Shown here: piece after piece, positions 53,061-63,705 of the stretch
How the letters are laid out: each line of letters opens with the position of its first letter
Position numbering within the stretch: the stretch's first letter is position 1
NCBI GenBank assembly: GCA_913019905.1
Contig: CAJVZD010000018.1
Location: 1-64,000, forward strand
DNA: 64,000 nucleotides
Source of the DNA: an uncultured Cellvibrionales bacterium
GTDB lineage: Bacteria; Pseudomonadota; Gammaproteobacteria; Pseudomonadales; Dasaniaceae
Direction: 5' to 3'
Made by a program: the position numbers and the translations under genes
The notes under the pieces: generated by a model
What the model was told of the DNA's origin: nothing
Databases searched by the model: none
The model's input: only the letters and a program-made list of their open reading frames with translations

Positions 53061-55331
53061 ATGATACCTTCGATAATGAGTTCATCAAATACGCGCGCCA
53101 CCGAGTTATTTTCTTACCGTAAATATTGGGCCGAATGCTTCGGACCTGCGCCATTTTTACCTATGTCACGCCGCGAAATGGATGAGCTCGGCTGGGATAG
53201 TTGCGACATAATTATCGTCACCGGCGATGCCTATGTAGACCACCCCAGTTTTGGCATGGCAGTCATCGGCAGAGTATTAGAAGCTCAGGGGTTCCGAGTC
53301 GGAATTATCTCTCAGCCCGACTGGACATCTAAAGACGCTTTTCAAACATTGGGAAGGCCTAACCTCTTTTATGGTGTCGCTGCCGGCAATATGGACTCGA
53401 TGATTAATCGCTATACGGCGGACAGAAAACTACGACACGACGACGCCTACACCCCCAATGACTTAGGCGGAAAACGGCCTGATCGAGCAGTGGTTGTCTA
53501 TTCCCAACGCTGTAAGGAAGCTTATAAAGGTGTGCCCGTTATCGCCGGTTCCATCGAGGCAAGCTTGCGGCGAATTGCACATTATGATTACTGGAGCGAT
53601 AAAGTCCGCCGCTCTGTGTTAATGGATTCCAAAGCCGACATATTAGTGTACGGAAACGCCGAACGAGCCATAGTTGACATTGCTCATCGAATCGCGAGCG
53701 GCGAAGATGCACGTCAGATTAGAGACTTAAGAGGCACCGCCTTCGTACGCGATCGCGTACCCGATGGTTGGACCGTCATCGATTCCAGTAACATCGACAA
53801 AGTCGGCCCGGTCGATAAAATCATCGATCCTTACCAATACATAGACGCCAGCGATGACAACACAAAAACCAACTGCGCAGAACAAGCCGCTGATAAAGCT
53901 GATCTGGAGGACAAAGCTCAGGTTATACGCATTCTCGATCCGCTCAGCGCACGTAAAGAGAAGTTAGAAAAATCCACAACAGTTATACGACTTCCCTCTT
54001 ATGAGAAAGTAAAAAAAGACCCTGTACTTTATGCGCATGCCTCGCGAGTTTTGCATCTCGAAACCAACCCAGGTAATGCCCGCGCATTAATTCAGCAACA
54101 TGGCGAACGGGAAGTCTGGATCAATCCTCCACCCGTTCCACTAGAAACCGACGAGTTGGATAACGTCTTCGAATTACCATACCAGCGCATACCGCACCCC
54201 GCTTATGGCGATGCCAAAATACCCGCCTACGAAATGATTCGTAATTCGATCAATATCATGCGCGGTTGTTTTGGCGGTTGTACTTTTTGTTCCATTACGG
54301 AACATGAAGGACGAATCATTCAAAGCCGCTCAAAAGATTCGATTATTCGTGAAGTCGAAGCAATTCGCGATAAAAACCCCGAATTTACCGGCACAATATC
54401 TGACCTCGGTGGCCCCACGGCGAATATGTGGCGCTTGAACTGTAAAAGTAAACAGATTGAAGAAAACTGTCGTCGCTTATCCTGCGTCTACCCGAGTATC
54501 TGTAAAAACCTGGATACCGATCAGACGCCTCTGATCGAATTATACAGGGAAGCACGTGAGCTTCCCGGTGTGAAACGGGTATTAATCGCCTCGGGCCTGC
54601 GGTACGACCTCGCAGTAGAAACGCCGGAATATGTCAAAGAATTAGTGACTCATCATGTGGGCGGATATTTAAAAATTGCTCCGGAACATACCGAAGAGGG
54701 CCCACTCTCCAAAATGATGAAGCCCGGTATAGGGACCTATGACCGTTTCAAGAAAATGTTCGAAAAGTATTCTCTCGAAGCGGGTAAGAAACAATACCTA
54801 ATCCCCTATTTTATTGCCGCTCACCCCGGTACATCAGACAACGACATGCTTAGTCTTGCATTGTGGCTAAAAGGAAATGGGTTCCGTGCCGATCAGGTTC
54901 AGGCTTTTTATCCATCGCCCATGGCAAGTGCGACAGCCATGTACTATTCCGGTCGAAATACCTTACAAAAAGTCCAGCGCGGCGGCGAAATTGTCCGCAC
55001 AGCCAAGGGCCTAAAACAACGCCGATTACACAAAGCATTTTTGCGATATCACGATGCCGATAACTGGCCGATGATTCGTGAGGCGCTTAAATCTATGGGG
55101 AAATCACATTTAATAGGGCCGGGGAAAAAGCATCTTATTCCGGCACGCCAGCCTCATACCTGGAGACCACCGGCAGGCCAGAAAATGCTGAGCCAACACA
55201 CAGGTCTTCCTCCTCGGTCCGACGGTAGTCGAGTTGCCAGAAGCACAGATGGCAAGAAAAAGACCTTTTCAGCAGGGGGGAAATTCGGGAAAAAGTCGTC
55301 GCGCGCAGCTAAAACGCGACGGGGCCGTTAG
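53061..55331 (+). CDS. YgiQ-family radical SAM protein
   Basis: About 756 residues from ATG 53061 (ATG 53076 is an alternative). [16 protein letters not shown] near residue 403 is the radical SAM CxxxCxxC cluster. The upstream UPF0313 N-domain ([25 protein letters not shown]) and [21 protein letters not shown] are characteristic of YgiQ. The biochemical role of YgiQ is not established; a tRNA or small-molecule modification role is usually assumed. The C-terminal 50 residues are basic and disordered-looking. It converges with rhlE, 18 bp apart. Confidence 0.87.
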   Translation: MIPSIMSSSNTRATELFSYRKYWAECFGPAPFLPMSRREMDELGWDSCDIIIVTGDAYVDHPSFGMAVIGRVLEAQGFRVGIISQPDWTSKDAFQTLGRPNLFYGVAAGNMDSMINRYTADRKLRHDDAYTPNDLGGKRPDRAVVVYSQRCKEAYKGVPVIAGSIEASLRRIAHYDYWSDKVRRSVLMDSKADILVYGNAERAIVDIAHRIASGEDARQIRDLRGTAFVRDRVPDGWTVIDSSNIDKVGPVDKIIDPYQYIDASDDNTKTNCAEQAADKADLEDKAQVIRILDPLSARKEKLEKSTTVIRLPSYEKVKKDPVLYAHASRVLHLETNPGNARALIQQHGEREVWINPPPVPLETDELDNVFELPYQRIPHPAYGDAKIPAYEMIRNSINIMRGCFGGCTFCSITEHEGRIIQSRSKDSIIREVEAIRDKNPEFTGTISDLGGPTANMWRLNCKSKQIEENCRRLSCVYPSICKNLDTDQTPLIELYREARELPGVKRVLIASGLRYDLAVETPEYVKELVTHHVGGYLKIAPEHTEEGPLSKMMKPGIGTYDRFKKMFEKYSLEAGKKQYLIPYFIAAHPGTSDNDMLSLALWLKGNGFRADQVQAFYPSPMASATAMYYSGRNTLQKVQRGGEIVRTAKGLKQRRLHKAFLRYHDADNWPMIREALKSMGKSHLIGPGKKHLIPARQPHTWRPPAGQKMLSQHTGLPPRSDGSRVARSTDGKKKTFSAGGKFGKKSSRAAKTRRGR

Positions 55332-55349
55332 CAACAATACTGGGGCGGT

Positions 55350-56615
55350 CTATCGACTTCTGGCAGGCCTATGGCCTCTTGCATTCTCTCCGGAACGCTG
55401 TCCATCACGATGACCCACCTTGGGTTTTTTCGGCCTTTTATCTCCAACAGGGCGCTTATCCAATCGAGAAGGTGGTAGATTGTTGGTCGGTTCCATGCCC
55501 TCAACAAACTTTCGGTTGATTACTTGCTGAATCAGGCGCTCTATAGCAAAAAGCAACTTCACTTCGTCCGCACTCACCAAGGATATTGCCTGGCCCGTTG
55601 CCCCCGCCCTTCCCGTTCGCCCGATGCGGTGAACATAATCTTCGGGGACATTGGGTAAATCGAAATTAACCACTTGAGGTAACTGGTCTATATCCAAACC
55701 TCGTGCCGCGATATCTGTGGCGACAAGTACCTGGGTTGAACCATTCTTAAACTCGGCCAAGGCCTTTGTTCGAGCGCCCTGGCTCTTATTTCCATGAATT
55801 GCAGCCGCCTTGATACCTTTGCCTTCCAAATGCCGGGTTAAACGATTTGCACCGTGTTTTGTCCGACTAAAAACAAGTACCTGCGCCCAATTATTTTCTT
55901 GTATCAATTGCGTCAGCACTCTCGATTTTGCATTTTTGTCCACCGGACAGATCCATTGCTCAACGGTTTCCACTGTGGTATTACGAGGACTAACAGATAT
56001 TTCAACCGGGTTGTTCACCAACCCTTTTGCCAATTTGCGGATATCGTCGGAAAAGGTCGCAGAAAACATCAAGTTTTGGCGATTCTTGGGTAGTAACGCC
56101 AAGATTTTTCGAATATCGCGAATAAAACCCATATCTAACATTCGATCGGCTTCATCTAACACAAGGATTTCTAGCTGTTTGAATTTAACAGCATTTTGGT
56201 TGCATAAATCCAACAACCTGCCCGGAGTCGCTACCAGCACATCGACTCCTTTGCGAAGGGCTATCATCTGAGGGTTAATTTTAACCCCGCCAAATACCAC
56301 GCTGGATCGGATCGGCAGATTTTTCCCGTAGGTTGCGACACTTTCGCCCACTTGTGCCGCTAATTCGCGAGTCGGAGTTAATACCAACGCACGAACTTGA
56401 TTCGCCTGCGCTCGCTCTCCCCTGGACAACAGTTCCAATATGGGCAGGGTAAAACCTGCCGTCTTGCCAGTACCCGTTTGAGCCGCTGCCATGACGTCCT
56501 GTCCCTCCAGCACCGCTGGAATAGCTTGAGCCTGAATTGGCGACGGGGTTTCATAGCCTTTTTCGGCCACGGCTTCAAGAATAGCGGGGGATAAGCCCAA
56601 AGAATCAAAGCTCAT
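55350..56615 (-). CDS. rhlE: DEAD-box RNA helicase
   Basis: 421 residues. The Q motif region ([19 protein letters not shown]), [40 protein letters not shown] and [10 protein letters not shown] are all in order. The product is RhlE-like, with a short basic C-terminal tail ([19 protein letters not shown]). It unwinds structured RNA in ribosome assembly and turnover. The start is ATG 56615. Confidence 0.9.
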   Translation of the reverse strand: MSFDSLGLSPAILEAVAEKGYETPSPIQAQAIPAVLEGQDVMAAAQTGTGKTAGFTLPILELLSRGERAQANQVRALVLTPTRELAAQVGESVATYGKNLPIRSSVVFGGVKINPQMIALRKGVDVLVATPGRLLDLCNQNAVKFKQLEILVLDEADRMLDMGFIRDIRKILALLPKNRQNLMFSATFSDDIRKLAKGLVNNPVEISVSPRNTTVETVEQWICPVDKNAKSRVLTQLIQENNWAQVLVFSRTKHGANRLTRHLEGKGIKAAAIHGNKSQGARTKALAEFKNGSTQVLVATDIAARGLDIDQLPQVVNFDLPNVPEDYVHRIGRTGRAGATGQAISLVSADEVKLLFAIERLIQQVINRKFVEGMEPTNNLPPSRLDKRPVGDKRPKKPKVGHRDGQRSGENARGHRPARSR

Positions 56616-56874
56616 AAAGTCTTCTCTAATCGTTTCTTTAAAAAATGAAATGGGTCGTGAAATTGATCGACCACTTTGCGGGCGTGCAGCATACAGGATC
56701 TAGGTGCTTAGAGCTATGTTATGGGCGGTAGAAGTTATAGGAACGTCGTACCGGTATAAGCTAAGCCTCCTCTATTAGGACTAGTAGGACGCAGGACGTA
56801 CTGATCGACTAACATCGGTATCCGGCCTCGAATACCGATAAATCGCAAATGAACTATTCCGACACCAACACGCG

Positions 56875-59049
56875 TTAACCGTGCGTGATAAACCAACATT
56901 GATGTAACTTTTTAGACCGCTGAAAGTCTTTATCAAAAGACCAGTCTGTTTTGTTTTCTATTGTATACGCGTCTAAGGCCTCATCATCTAACACGAAACG
57001 TCGTTGATTATTAGAAAAGATGAGCTGTCCGTCTCTCGTTAATAACTTCATTGCGTCGTTAATCAGCTCTACATGATCGCGCTGAATATCCAATACGCCT
57101 TCCATTTTTTTGGAATTCGAAAAAGTAGGCGGGTCAAGCAAAATCAAGTCATATTTTTGATCTGTTTCTTTCAACCATTCCCGTACATCAGCCTGTACTA
57201 AGCGATTACTGGTTTCGCTTAAACCATTGAGGGCGATATTCTTCTTTGCCCAGTCCAAATAGGTTGTAGACAAATCGACGCTGTCGGTAAAGGTAGCGCC
57301 ACCGAGCGCTGCATGGACACTGGCGGTAGCTGTATAGCAAAACAGATTCAAAAAACGTTGGCCTTTAGCCGCCTCTGCAATATGCTCCCTGACCGGGCGA
57401 TGATCCAAGAATAACCCTGTATCAAGATAATCCTTAATATTGACTAAGAAGGTTGCCTGCCCTTCCTTAACTTCAAAAAATTCCCCGCTATCCTGTTGTT
57501 TACGATATTGGCTAGTTCCTTTTTGACGGTTTCGTTGCTTAAGAACAATATTTTTGTTTGGCACCCCTAAGGCCACGGGAAGTGCGGCCAACACTTCATT
57601 GAGCCGCGATTCAGCTGCCGCTGGATCGATTTTCGCGGGCGGCGCATATTCCGCGACATATATCCAACCCTCATAGTAATCGACAGCGACCGAATACTCC
57701 GGCATATCGGCGTCGTAAAGACGATAGCAGCCAACGTCATTTTTCTTGAGCCACTTAGCCAGATTTTTTTTATTCTTTGTTATTCGATTCGCGAACATTC
57801 TCGCGCCTTCGCTCAAATCAGCAACCGTTTTTTTCTCAATTGGCGCGCCAACCTCACGACTACGATCGTGAATAAATGAAGCTTCGTCGATATCAAAATT
57901 AAGTAATTTACTGGGGATAGCACCGTTAAACAGCTGATATTGTTTATTGCTGCGCAACCCCATTTGCTTACCCAAATCTGCATTTCCTGTAAAGACCGCG
58001 GCTTTCCAACCGACGAACTCGGTCTTTAAACGTTGCCCCAAATGACGATACAAATGGATTAATGAAGACTCTTCTCCGAGCCGCTCACCATAAGGAGGGT
58101 TCGTGATAACTAAACCGCGGTCAATCTCCGCATGAGTCGGCTTAACAAACCGAGATAACTCCTTGCGCAGCACTCTGACATAGCCGTTAAGGCCAGCGCG
58201 GTCTATATTTTCGTCAGCATTTTCTATAGCACGCGGGTCGGCATCATAACCTCGAATTTCTGGCCATTGCCTATTCTTAGCCGCCTGCTCCAGCGCTTCA
58301 GCTTCTTCCACTAGCTGACTCCACCCGTTCGCATCGTGACCCAACCAGCTATCGAAACCCCATTGCTGCCGCATCAAGCCAGGTGCAATATTGCCAACCA
58401 TTAACGCACCTTCAATTAGCAGCGTGGCGGAACCGCACATCGGGTCGAGCAACGCTCCTCCTTGAGCCGCAATCCCGGGCCAATCGGCGCGCAACAAAAT
58501 AGCTGCTGCGAGATTCTCTTTTAACGGTGCCCTGCCCCCGCTTAGGCGATAAGCTCTTTTATGTAAACTGTCTCCCGACAAATCGATACTCACGATAAGC
58601 CTGGATTTTGCCACGCGAATGTTGACTCGAATATCAGGATTATCTGTATCGACGTTGGGTCGACGTTGGTATTTTTCAGTAAAATAATCAGCAATCCCGT
58701 CCTTGGCTTTCAATGCGCCAAAATGACTGTGATTAATATCCCGCAGAGACCCTGAGAAATCGATAGCGAAAGTTCCATCCACAGTCAGGTGCTGGTCCCA
58801 ATCGACTGATTTCACCCCCTCATAGAGATCGTCGGCATTATGACAGTCCACATTCGCTATCGGCATTAATATTCGATTGGCGAGCCGTGACCACAAACAA
58901 GTTCGGTATGCCATTAAGAGCGGTCCTTCAAAGAACACGCCGGCGACGGTTTCCTTTACTTTTTCCGCTCCTAAGCCATTTAATTCATCCAACAACAAGG
59001 ATTCCAACCCTTTAGGACAGGTTGCGAAATACGTATTTAATTCTGACAT
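56875..59049 (-). CDS. rlmKL: 23S rRNA m2G2445/m7G2069 methyltransferase
   Basis: A two-domain RlmKL of about 724 residues, starting preferably at ATG 59049 (MSELNTYFATCPKGLESLLLDEL); GTG 59064 is an in-frame alternative. A THUMP domain (about 40-155) precedes the UPF0020 methyltransferase with NPPYGERL (about 320). The C-terminal RlmK half has YTATASVHAALGGATF and LILLDPPTFSNSKKMEGV. The fused length (about 700) is usual for Gammaproteobacteria. Confidence 0.92.
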   Translation of the reverse strand: MSELNTYFATCPKGLESLLLDELNGLGAEKVKETVAGVFFEGPLLMAYRTCLWSRLANRILMPIANVDCHNADDLYEGVKSVDWDQHLTVDGTFAIDFSGSLRDINHSHFGALKAKDGIADYFTEKYQRRPNVDTDNPDIRVNIRVAKSRLIVSIDLSGDSLHKRAYRLSGGRAPLKENLAAAILLRADWPGIAAQGGALLDPMCGSATLLIEGALMVGNIAPGLMRQQWGFDSWLGHDANGWSQLVEEAEALEQAAKNRQWPEIRGYDADPRAIENADENIDRAGLNGYVRVLRKELSRFVKPTHAEIDRGLVITNPPYGERLGEESSLIHLYRHLGQRLKTEFVGWKAAVFTGNADLGKQMGLRSNKQYQLFNGAIPSKLLNFDIDEASFIHDRSREVGAPIEKKTVADLSEGARMFANRITKNKKNLAKWLKKNDVGCYRLYDADMPEYSVAVDYYEGWIYVAEYAPPAKIDPAAAESRLNEVLAALPVALGVPNKNIVLKQRNRQKGTSQYRKQQDSGEFFEVKEGQATFLVNIKDYLDTGLFLDHRPVREHIAEAAKGQRFLNLFCYTATASVHAALGGATFTDSVDLSTTYLDWAKKNIALNGLSETSNRLVQADVREWLKETDQKYDLILLDPPTFSNSKKMEGVLDIQRDHVELINDAMKLLTRDGQLIFSNNQRRFVLDDEALDAYTIENKTDWSFDKDFQRSKKLHQCWFITHG

Positions 59050-59064
59050 CAGGAGATAACCCAC

Positions 59065-59449
59065 TAAAAAAGGATGGTTGCGGCTCTAAAGCCTTAGACT
59101 ATATAGTCATATAAACAGAAAATTTGTCCGCACGAAAGAATAGTTCAAAATTTAACCGCTCCAAGTTATTGTTTCTTAAGGCTATCTAAAAAAATCCCCG
59201 AATCTTTACAAAAACATGATAAAACTATGAAAATTTCTGGTCGACATCATTGATGTCATTTGCTTAGATTAAGGTCTGACAAGAGCAACTGTATTCTACC
59301 ATTAGCATGCTTTTACCTCTAACAATAACTGGCAAAGAAAGGAAACGAACTTAACAACTGAATATCATCCCGAAGAAAGCAATCTGTGCACAATCCGCCA
59401 AACAGCATCGGCGGCTTGAAAGCGGACAAAAATCTATGAGGCTTTATTT
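59065..59449. other. Gap upstream of rmf
   Basis: About 385 bp between the divergent rlmKL and rmf genes. It presumably holds both promoters, but I cannot place boxes with confidence. Confidence 0.4.
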
Positions 59450-59653
59450 ATGAGAACACAAAAACGTGATTTATCGGAACGAGCGTTTCAAAAAGGTTAC
59501 CGAGCAGGAATTAGCGGACGAAACAAAGAAAATTGCCCCCACGATGAGGGAGAAATTCGCCAACAGTGGCTTACGGGCTGGCGAGTCGGTCGAACAGATA
59601 ATTGGGATGGCTATACCGGTGTTTCAGGTATCCACCGTATGGAACTCCACTAA
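59450..59653 (+). CDS. rmf: Ribosome modulation factor
   Basis: 67 residues. QKRDLSERAFQKGYRAGISG, then a CP and QQWLTGWRVGRTD, align with E. coli RMF (QKRDRLERAHQRGYQAGIAG, QWLGGWREA). RMF pairs ribosomes into hibernating 100S particles in stationary phase. The C-terminus is about 12 residues longer than in E. coli (YTGVSGIHRMELH). It is followed by a strong terminator. The start is ATG 59450. Confidence 0.93.
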   Translation: MRTQKRDLSERAFQKGYRAGISGRNKENCPHDEGEIRQQWLTGWRVGRTDNWDGYTGVSGIHRMELH

Positions 59654-59682
59654 ACAATAGAAATTCTCTAAATCGCAATATT

Positions 59683-59708
59683 AAAGGCCCAATAAGGGGC
59701 CTTTTTTG
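59683..59708 (+). terminator. Rho-independent terminator of rmf
   Basis: AAAGGCCC and GGGCCTTT form an 8-bp stem around AATAAG, followed by a T-run (CTTTTTT). It lies 29 bp after the rmf stop. Confidence 0.9.
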
Positions 59709-60107
59709 TTTTTAAAAAACGACAATCAACAGAACGCCCTTTGTCAGAGAACAACGACATAGAGCGCGACCACAAAATTTCATATCTTTAAGCTCCGACC
59801 CATTCGCCTCGATCTTGTCATTACCTCCCAATAAACGCTTACTGTGTCTTTTCCGAACCTATTTCCTGTCCTGAAAGAAAGATATCGCTTCAGAATCAAC
59901 CCATTTCGGAAATGTGGGGACCTTCTTACTACATCCGGGAAATTTTAAACGTATATATCGCTTTATTAACGGCACCGGCTTCATTCAATTTCAAGAAGTC
60001 ACGGATCGCAGTCGATCAAAACTTGACCGCATTCTATTCTTTGTTATAGTCCCTTGTGACTGAAATCATCAGTTAATGGAATGACAACAATCATAAGGAT
60101 TATGATC
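59709..60107. other. Gap between rmf and the LTD/PEP-CTERM gene
   Basis: About 400 bp without a recognisable gene. The AAGGATTATGATC leader just before 60108 supports the start of the next gene. No promoter boxes can be placed. Confidence 0.4.
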
Positions 60108-60839
60108 ATGAAAACTATTTACTTAGCAATCCCACCTATTTGTAAACTTCTCACCCAATTAAGCTGTATCTACTGCTTTTTTGTAGCCTCAGCTTCAGCA
60201 ACCCCCATCGCAGGAGATTTGATAATAAGCGAAGTGTTGGCAAACCCCTCCGCAGTCAGCGATACCCATGGAGAATGGTTTGAAATATTCAATACCTCCG
60301 AAAATGGTATTGACCTATCCGGAGTCATTATCCGGGATGAAGGTCCCAACCAACATACCGTGAGTTCCGCCAGCCCTCTATTTATAGAAGCTCAGGAATA
60401 TTTCGTTTTTGGCCGCAATGGCAATTCCACTGATAATGGCAACTACAACGCCGATTACGTGTACAGTAACTTCACCTTAGGTAATACTTCCGACGAAATT
60501 ATTTTAGAGCTGGATGGCATTATCATTGCAAGCCTGTTCTATAACGATAACGCTTTGTTTGGATCAAACGGAAACAGCGCAGAGTTTAATGGTGTGGAAT
60601 TCCGATTGACCAGTTTTGATTGGGTGTTTGGCGATGGAGATGTCGGCACACCGGGAACAGCGGGAAGCGTTCCACTGGCGATTCAATACGATGATGACGA
60701 TAATGGTGAAGTAAACTCCTCCGTTAACGTGCCCGAACCCGCCACCCTTTGGCTTTTTTGTGTAGGGCTAACCGGACTCATTTCTGCAAGGAGAATAAAC
60801 GACAAACTCGGTTTACCGACTTCAGACTACGACTCTTGA
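60108..60839 (+). CDS. Exported LTD-domain protein with PEP-CTERM sorting signal
   Basis: About 243 residues from ATG 60108 (60081 and 60102 are also in frame; AAGGA sits before 60108). The signal region LSCIYCFFVASASATP is followed by a lamin-tail (LTD) fold: LIISEVLANPSAVSDTHGEWFEIFN is its hallmark. Near the C-terminus VPEPATLWLFCVGLTGLISA followed by RR is a PEP-CTERM signal (Pro-Glu-Pro, hydrophobic segment, Arg pair), which exosortases cleave. After RR a 14-residue tail remains, longer than usual. It converges on pyrD, 6 bp apart. Confidence 0.8.
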   Translation: MKTIYLAIPPICKLLTQLSCIYCFFVASASATPIAGDLIISEVLANPSAVSDTHGEWFEIFNTSENGIDLSGVIIRDEGPNQHTVSSASPLFIEAQEYFVFGRNGNSTDNGNYNADYVYSNFTLGNTSDEIILELDGIIIASLFYNDNALFGSNGNSAEFNGVEFRLTSFDWVFGDGDVGTPGTAGSVPLAIQYDDDDNGEVNSSVNVPEPATLWLFCVGLTGLISARRINDKLGLPTSDYDS

Positions 60840-60845
60840 ACCATT

Positions 60846-61886
60846 CTACTTTAATCGAGAGATTTCGTTTGCGGAGTCACGAATAAGGTCTGGACCGCTG
60901 TATATGAAGCCCGTATACAGTTGCACGAGTGATGCCCCAGCTTTGATTTTCGCTGCGGCATCACTTCCGTTCATAATACCACCGACTCCAATGATCGGTA
61001 GTACACCTTCTTTTTCTCTAATCACTCTAGCGAGTACTTCGATGACTCTCGTTGATGATTCAGTCAAAGGAGCCCCACTTAATCCCCCGACTTCATCACC
61101 GTGGTTTAAATGCTGCACTTCCGCCCTGGCTATTGTCGTATTGGTTGCAATCACACCATCTATATCGTATTTGAGCAAACATTCTGCCACCTGTTCAATG
61201 TCTTCGTCGGCCAAGTCAGGGGCAATTTTTACCGCAATTGGAACATAGCGATCGAATTCAGCCGCTAGCTTCTGTTGTTCCAACTTTAACTGATTTAGGA
61301 GAGTTTCGAGAGGCTTTCCAAACTGTAAATCGCGCAGACCGGGCGTATTCGGAGAAGACAGGTTTACGGTAATATAGGAAGCGTGAGAATAAACTTTTCT
61401 CATACATATCAGGTAGTCATCGACGGCTTTTTCGGCGGGTGTATCTTTATTTTTCCCGATATTAATTCCGATAATGCCTTGGTAAGAACTGTTGATAACC
61501 TGCTGGAGCAGATAATCTACGCCATTGTTATTAAACCCCATCCGATTAATTATTGCTTTCGCTTCCGGCAACCTAAACAGTCGCGGTCGCAGATTTCCTG
61601 GTTGAGCGACCGGCGTTACGGTACCTACTTCGATAAACCCGAAACCAAGAGCCCCCAGACTATCGACAAAATCAGCATTCTTATCCAGACCCGCGGCTAA
61701 CCCTACGGCATGTGGGAATTCCAGACCCATGACGTTTATTGTTTTTTCAGCAGGCTTAACAGCGATAAGCCCCAGTAGCTTTAACCGGTTCAAAACCTTT
61801 ATCGCGTAGAGCGAAAAATAATGCGATGTCTCAGTAGGCAATAAAAAAAGAAAGTTACGTAATAGAGAAAACATGGATGTGCTCAT
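60846..61886 (-). CDS. pyrD: Dihydroorotate dehydrogenase (quinone, class 2)
   Basis: 346 residues. It oxidises dihydroorotate to orotate at the inner membrane using quinone. The N-terminal helices (LLRNFLFLLPTETSHYFSLYAIK) form the membrane/quinone-binding extension of class 2 enzymes, and AVGLAAGLDKNADF and GFIEVGTVTPVAQPGNLRPR are FMN-binding signatures. ITVNLSSPNTPGLRDLQ contains the catalytic Ser, and GVGGIMNGSDAAAKI is the phosphate-binding loop. The start is ATG 61886 (61874 is possible). Confidence 0.94.
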   Translation of the reverse strand: MSTSMFSLLRNFLFLLPTETSHYFSLYAIKVLNRLKLLGLIAVKPAEKTINVMGLEFPHAVGLAAGLDKNADFVDSLGALGFGFIEVGTVTPVAQPGNLRPRLFRLPEAKAIINRMGFNNNGVDYLLQQVINSSYQGIIGINIGKNKDTPAEKAVDDYLICMRKVYSHASYITVNLSSPNTPGLRDLQFGKPLETLLNQLKLEQQKLAAEFDRYVPIAVKIAPDLADEDIEQVAECLLKYDIDGVIATNTTIARAEVQHLNHGDEVGGLSGAPLTESSTRVIEVLARVIREKEGVLPIIGVGGIMNGSDAAAKIKAGASLVQLYTGFIYSGPDLIRDSANEISRLK

Positions 61887-61929
61887 TGAAGAATTTAAGG
61901 TCTAAACGAGACTGGAATACAGTCCCAAA

Positions 61930-62145
61930 TTATAATCGTTCGACGCTTTTGAATTTGCCAAGGGAGTCAAACTCAATACAAAACGAGCCACTGACCCCAG
62001 TATGACTTACAAAAGGTTGCAATATGTTTGCGGGAAAACGTACCGACCGACCATCACGACTGCGAGTACTGACATTTGACGCCGGCATTTTATAATATTT
62101 CAAATATTCTTCTGAAGAAATATTAATATCAATAGTAACTTTCAC
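61930..62145 (-). CDS. DUF2835 family protein
   Basis: A 71-residue protein recognised as DUF2835, a small family of Gammaproteobacteria. VTIDINISSEEYLKYY, then DGRSVRFPANILQPFVSHTG and GSFCIEFD, match the family pattern. Function unknown. It lies 43 bp upstream of pyrD on the same strand and is possibly co-transcribed with it. The start is ATG 62145. Confidence 0.82.
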   Translation of the reverse strand: MKVTIDINISSEEYLKYYKMPASNVSTRSRDGRSVRFPANILQPFVSHTGVSGSFCIEFDSLGKFKSVERL

Positions 62146-62387
62146 TGCCTACTTACACTCACACGCAAAACCAAGCTATATTTTTGAAAAAATAATTGAA
62201 GAATAACAGCGTAAACCAGTCGCCACTGACTATCCTATGAATAGCAATTGTATAACAATCGACCTGGGTAAAAACAACTAAATCCCAGGCCTTTTTACAC
62301 AACAATCCGATTGAAGGCACAGAAAATAGACTATCGTCCCTCACTATTTCCTATGCTAACGACTCTATTTCCTAAAACATTTTCTGG

Positions 62388-62415
62388 TTTGCTCCGTTAA
62401 ATTTAACGGAGCAAA
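62388..62415 (-). terminator. 28-bp perfect palindrome after sat
   Basis: TTTGCTCCGTTAAA at 62388-62401 and its reverse complement at 62402-62415 meet without a spacer. It begins 22 bp after the sat stop, as expected for a 3' hairpin. A T-run is absent, so it may be a processing/stability element or a dyad binding site rather than a strong terminator. Confidence 0.5.
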
Positions 62416-62437
62416 GGTTTAGCACATTCGGCTTAAC

Positions 62438-63628
62438 TTAGCCGTCGATACTCTGGTAATAGTCCATTAAAATCTGCGCGCATTCCGGGCGCGAAAATTC
62501 CGGTGGCGGCGCTATGCCATTACCCAACATTTCTCTCACCTTGGTTCCCGACAACAAAATAAAGTCATCCTTTTCATGATCAGGAGCATCCTTCATCATT
62601 ATCACTTTATCGAGTTTCTTCGAATAAGCCGTGTGATCGGCTCGATAGATTTCGATCTCCAAGGCACCTTCTGGCACTTTTTCATCAAAAATTGTTTGAG
62701 CATCAAAGCCCCCATAATAATCACCGACACCGGCATGGTCGCGACCGACTATAAAGTGAGTACAACCACAATTTTGCCGGAAAACTGCGTGCAGTACAGC
62801 TTCGCGGGGACCAGCATAAAGCATGTCAAATCCGTAGCCGGTAATCATGACTGTATTCGCAGGAAAATAGATTTCGACCATTTTCCGAATACAATCGTCA
62901 CGGACGTTGGCTGGAATATCACCTGGCTTCAACTGCCCTAGCAACATATGAATCAAGATTCCATCGCTGCCTAAATCTTCCTGCGCCATTCTGCAAAGTT
63001 CTTCATGCGCTCGGTGCATTGGATTTCGTGTTTGAAAGGCAACAACTTTGTTCCAGCCACGTTCTGCCATTTCATTTCGAATTTCAACGGCGGTGCGAAA
63101 AGTATCGGGAAAATCTGTTTGGAAATAGCTAAAATTCAGCACCTGAATTGACCCGGACAATATCAAATTGCCTTGGCTGACAAATGCGGCGACGCCCGGA
63201 TGTGCTGGGTCAAGGGTACCAAATATATTCTCCGCCATGAAATTGATTTGCTCGACACTTACCTCTTCGATCGCATCAACATCCATTACTGCCAATACCG
63301 GGTGTCCTTCGACATTAGGGTCCCGTAAGGCGATTCGCTTGGAATCACCGATCGCACTAACATCTGAAACCATATTAACGATCGGAACGGGCCAAAATAA
63401 GCCGTCACTGGTGTGCAAGCTTTCGGCTACCGCTAAAGAGTCCTTCAAATTCATATAGCCGGTCAGCGGTGTAAAATATCCGGCGCCAAGCATGACTGCA
63501 TTAGCGGCAGCGGCCGAACTAACCAGCAGCGAAGGCAAAGTTTCCGCCTCTGAATTAAGAGCGTGGTGTCGTTCGGTATCGTAAACAAATAGTGGTTTTA
63601 GTTCACTCGCAGCATGAGGCTTGATCAT
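62438..63628 (-). CDS. sat: Sulfate adenylyltransferase (single-chain ATP sulfurylase)
   Basis: About 396 residues from ATG 63628, with AAGGA 8 nt upstream (63676 is an alternative). It forms APS from sulfate and ATP. AFQTRNPMHRAHEEL contains the HxxH-type ATP-binding motif, and FIVGRDHAGVGDYYG is a second family signature. This homo-oligomeric Sat type replaces the CysDN heterodimer found in enteric bacteria. The cysC gene sits just upstream, 78 bp away, so APS and PAPS synthesis are encoded together. Confidence 0.9.
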   Translation of the reverse strand: MIKPHAASELKPLFVYDTERHHALNSEAETLPSLLVSSAAAANAVMLGAGYFTPLTGYMNLKDSLAVAESLHTSDGLFWPVPIVNMVSDVSAIGDSKRIALRDPNVEGHPVLAVMDVDAIEEVSVEQINFMAENIFGTLDPAHPGVAAFVSQGNLILSGSIQVLNFSYFQTDFPDTFRTAVEIRNEMAERGWNKVVAFQTRNPMHRAHEELCRMAQEDLGSDGILIHMLLGQLKPGDIPANVRDDCIRKMVEIYFPANTVMITGYGFDMLYAGPREAVLHAVFRQNCGCTHFIVGRDHAGVGDYYGGFDAQTIFDEKVPEGALEIEIYRADHTAYSKKLDKVIMMKDAPDHEKDDFILLSGTKVREMLGNGIAPPPEFSRPECAQILMDYYQSIDG

Positions 63629-63705
63629 GTCGATTTTCCTTAGAATTTGAATAGGGATAAACGCGAAACTGCCCAAAACAATCTCGCGGAGATGTTAGCT
63701 TTTTA

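Noticed and set aside
62159..62344. 61-codon minus-strand frame between DUF2835 and sat
   Set aside because: Aromatic-rich, no ribosome-binding site that I can defend and no family; probably a chance frame in AT-rich DNA.
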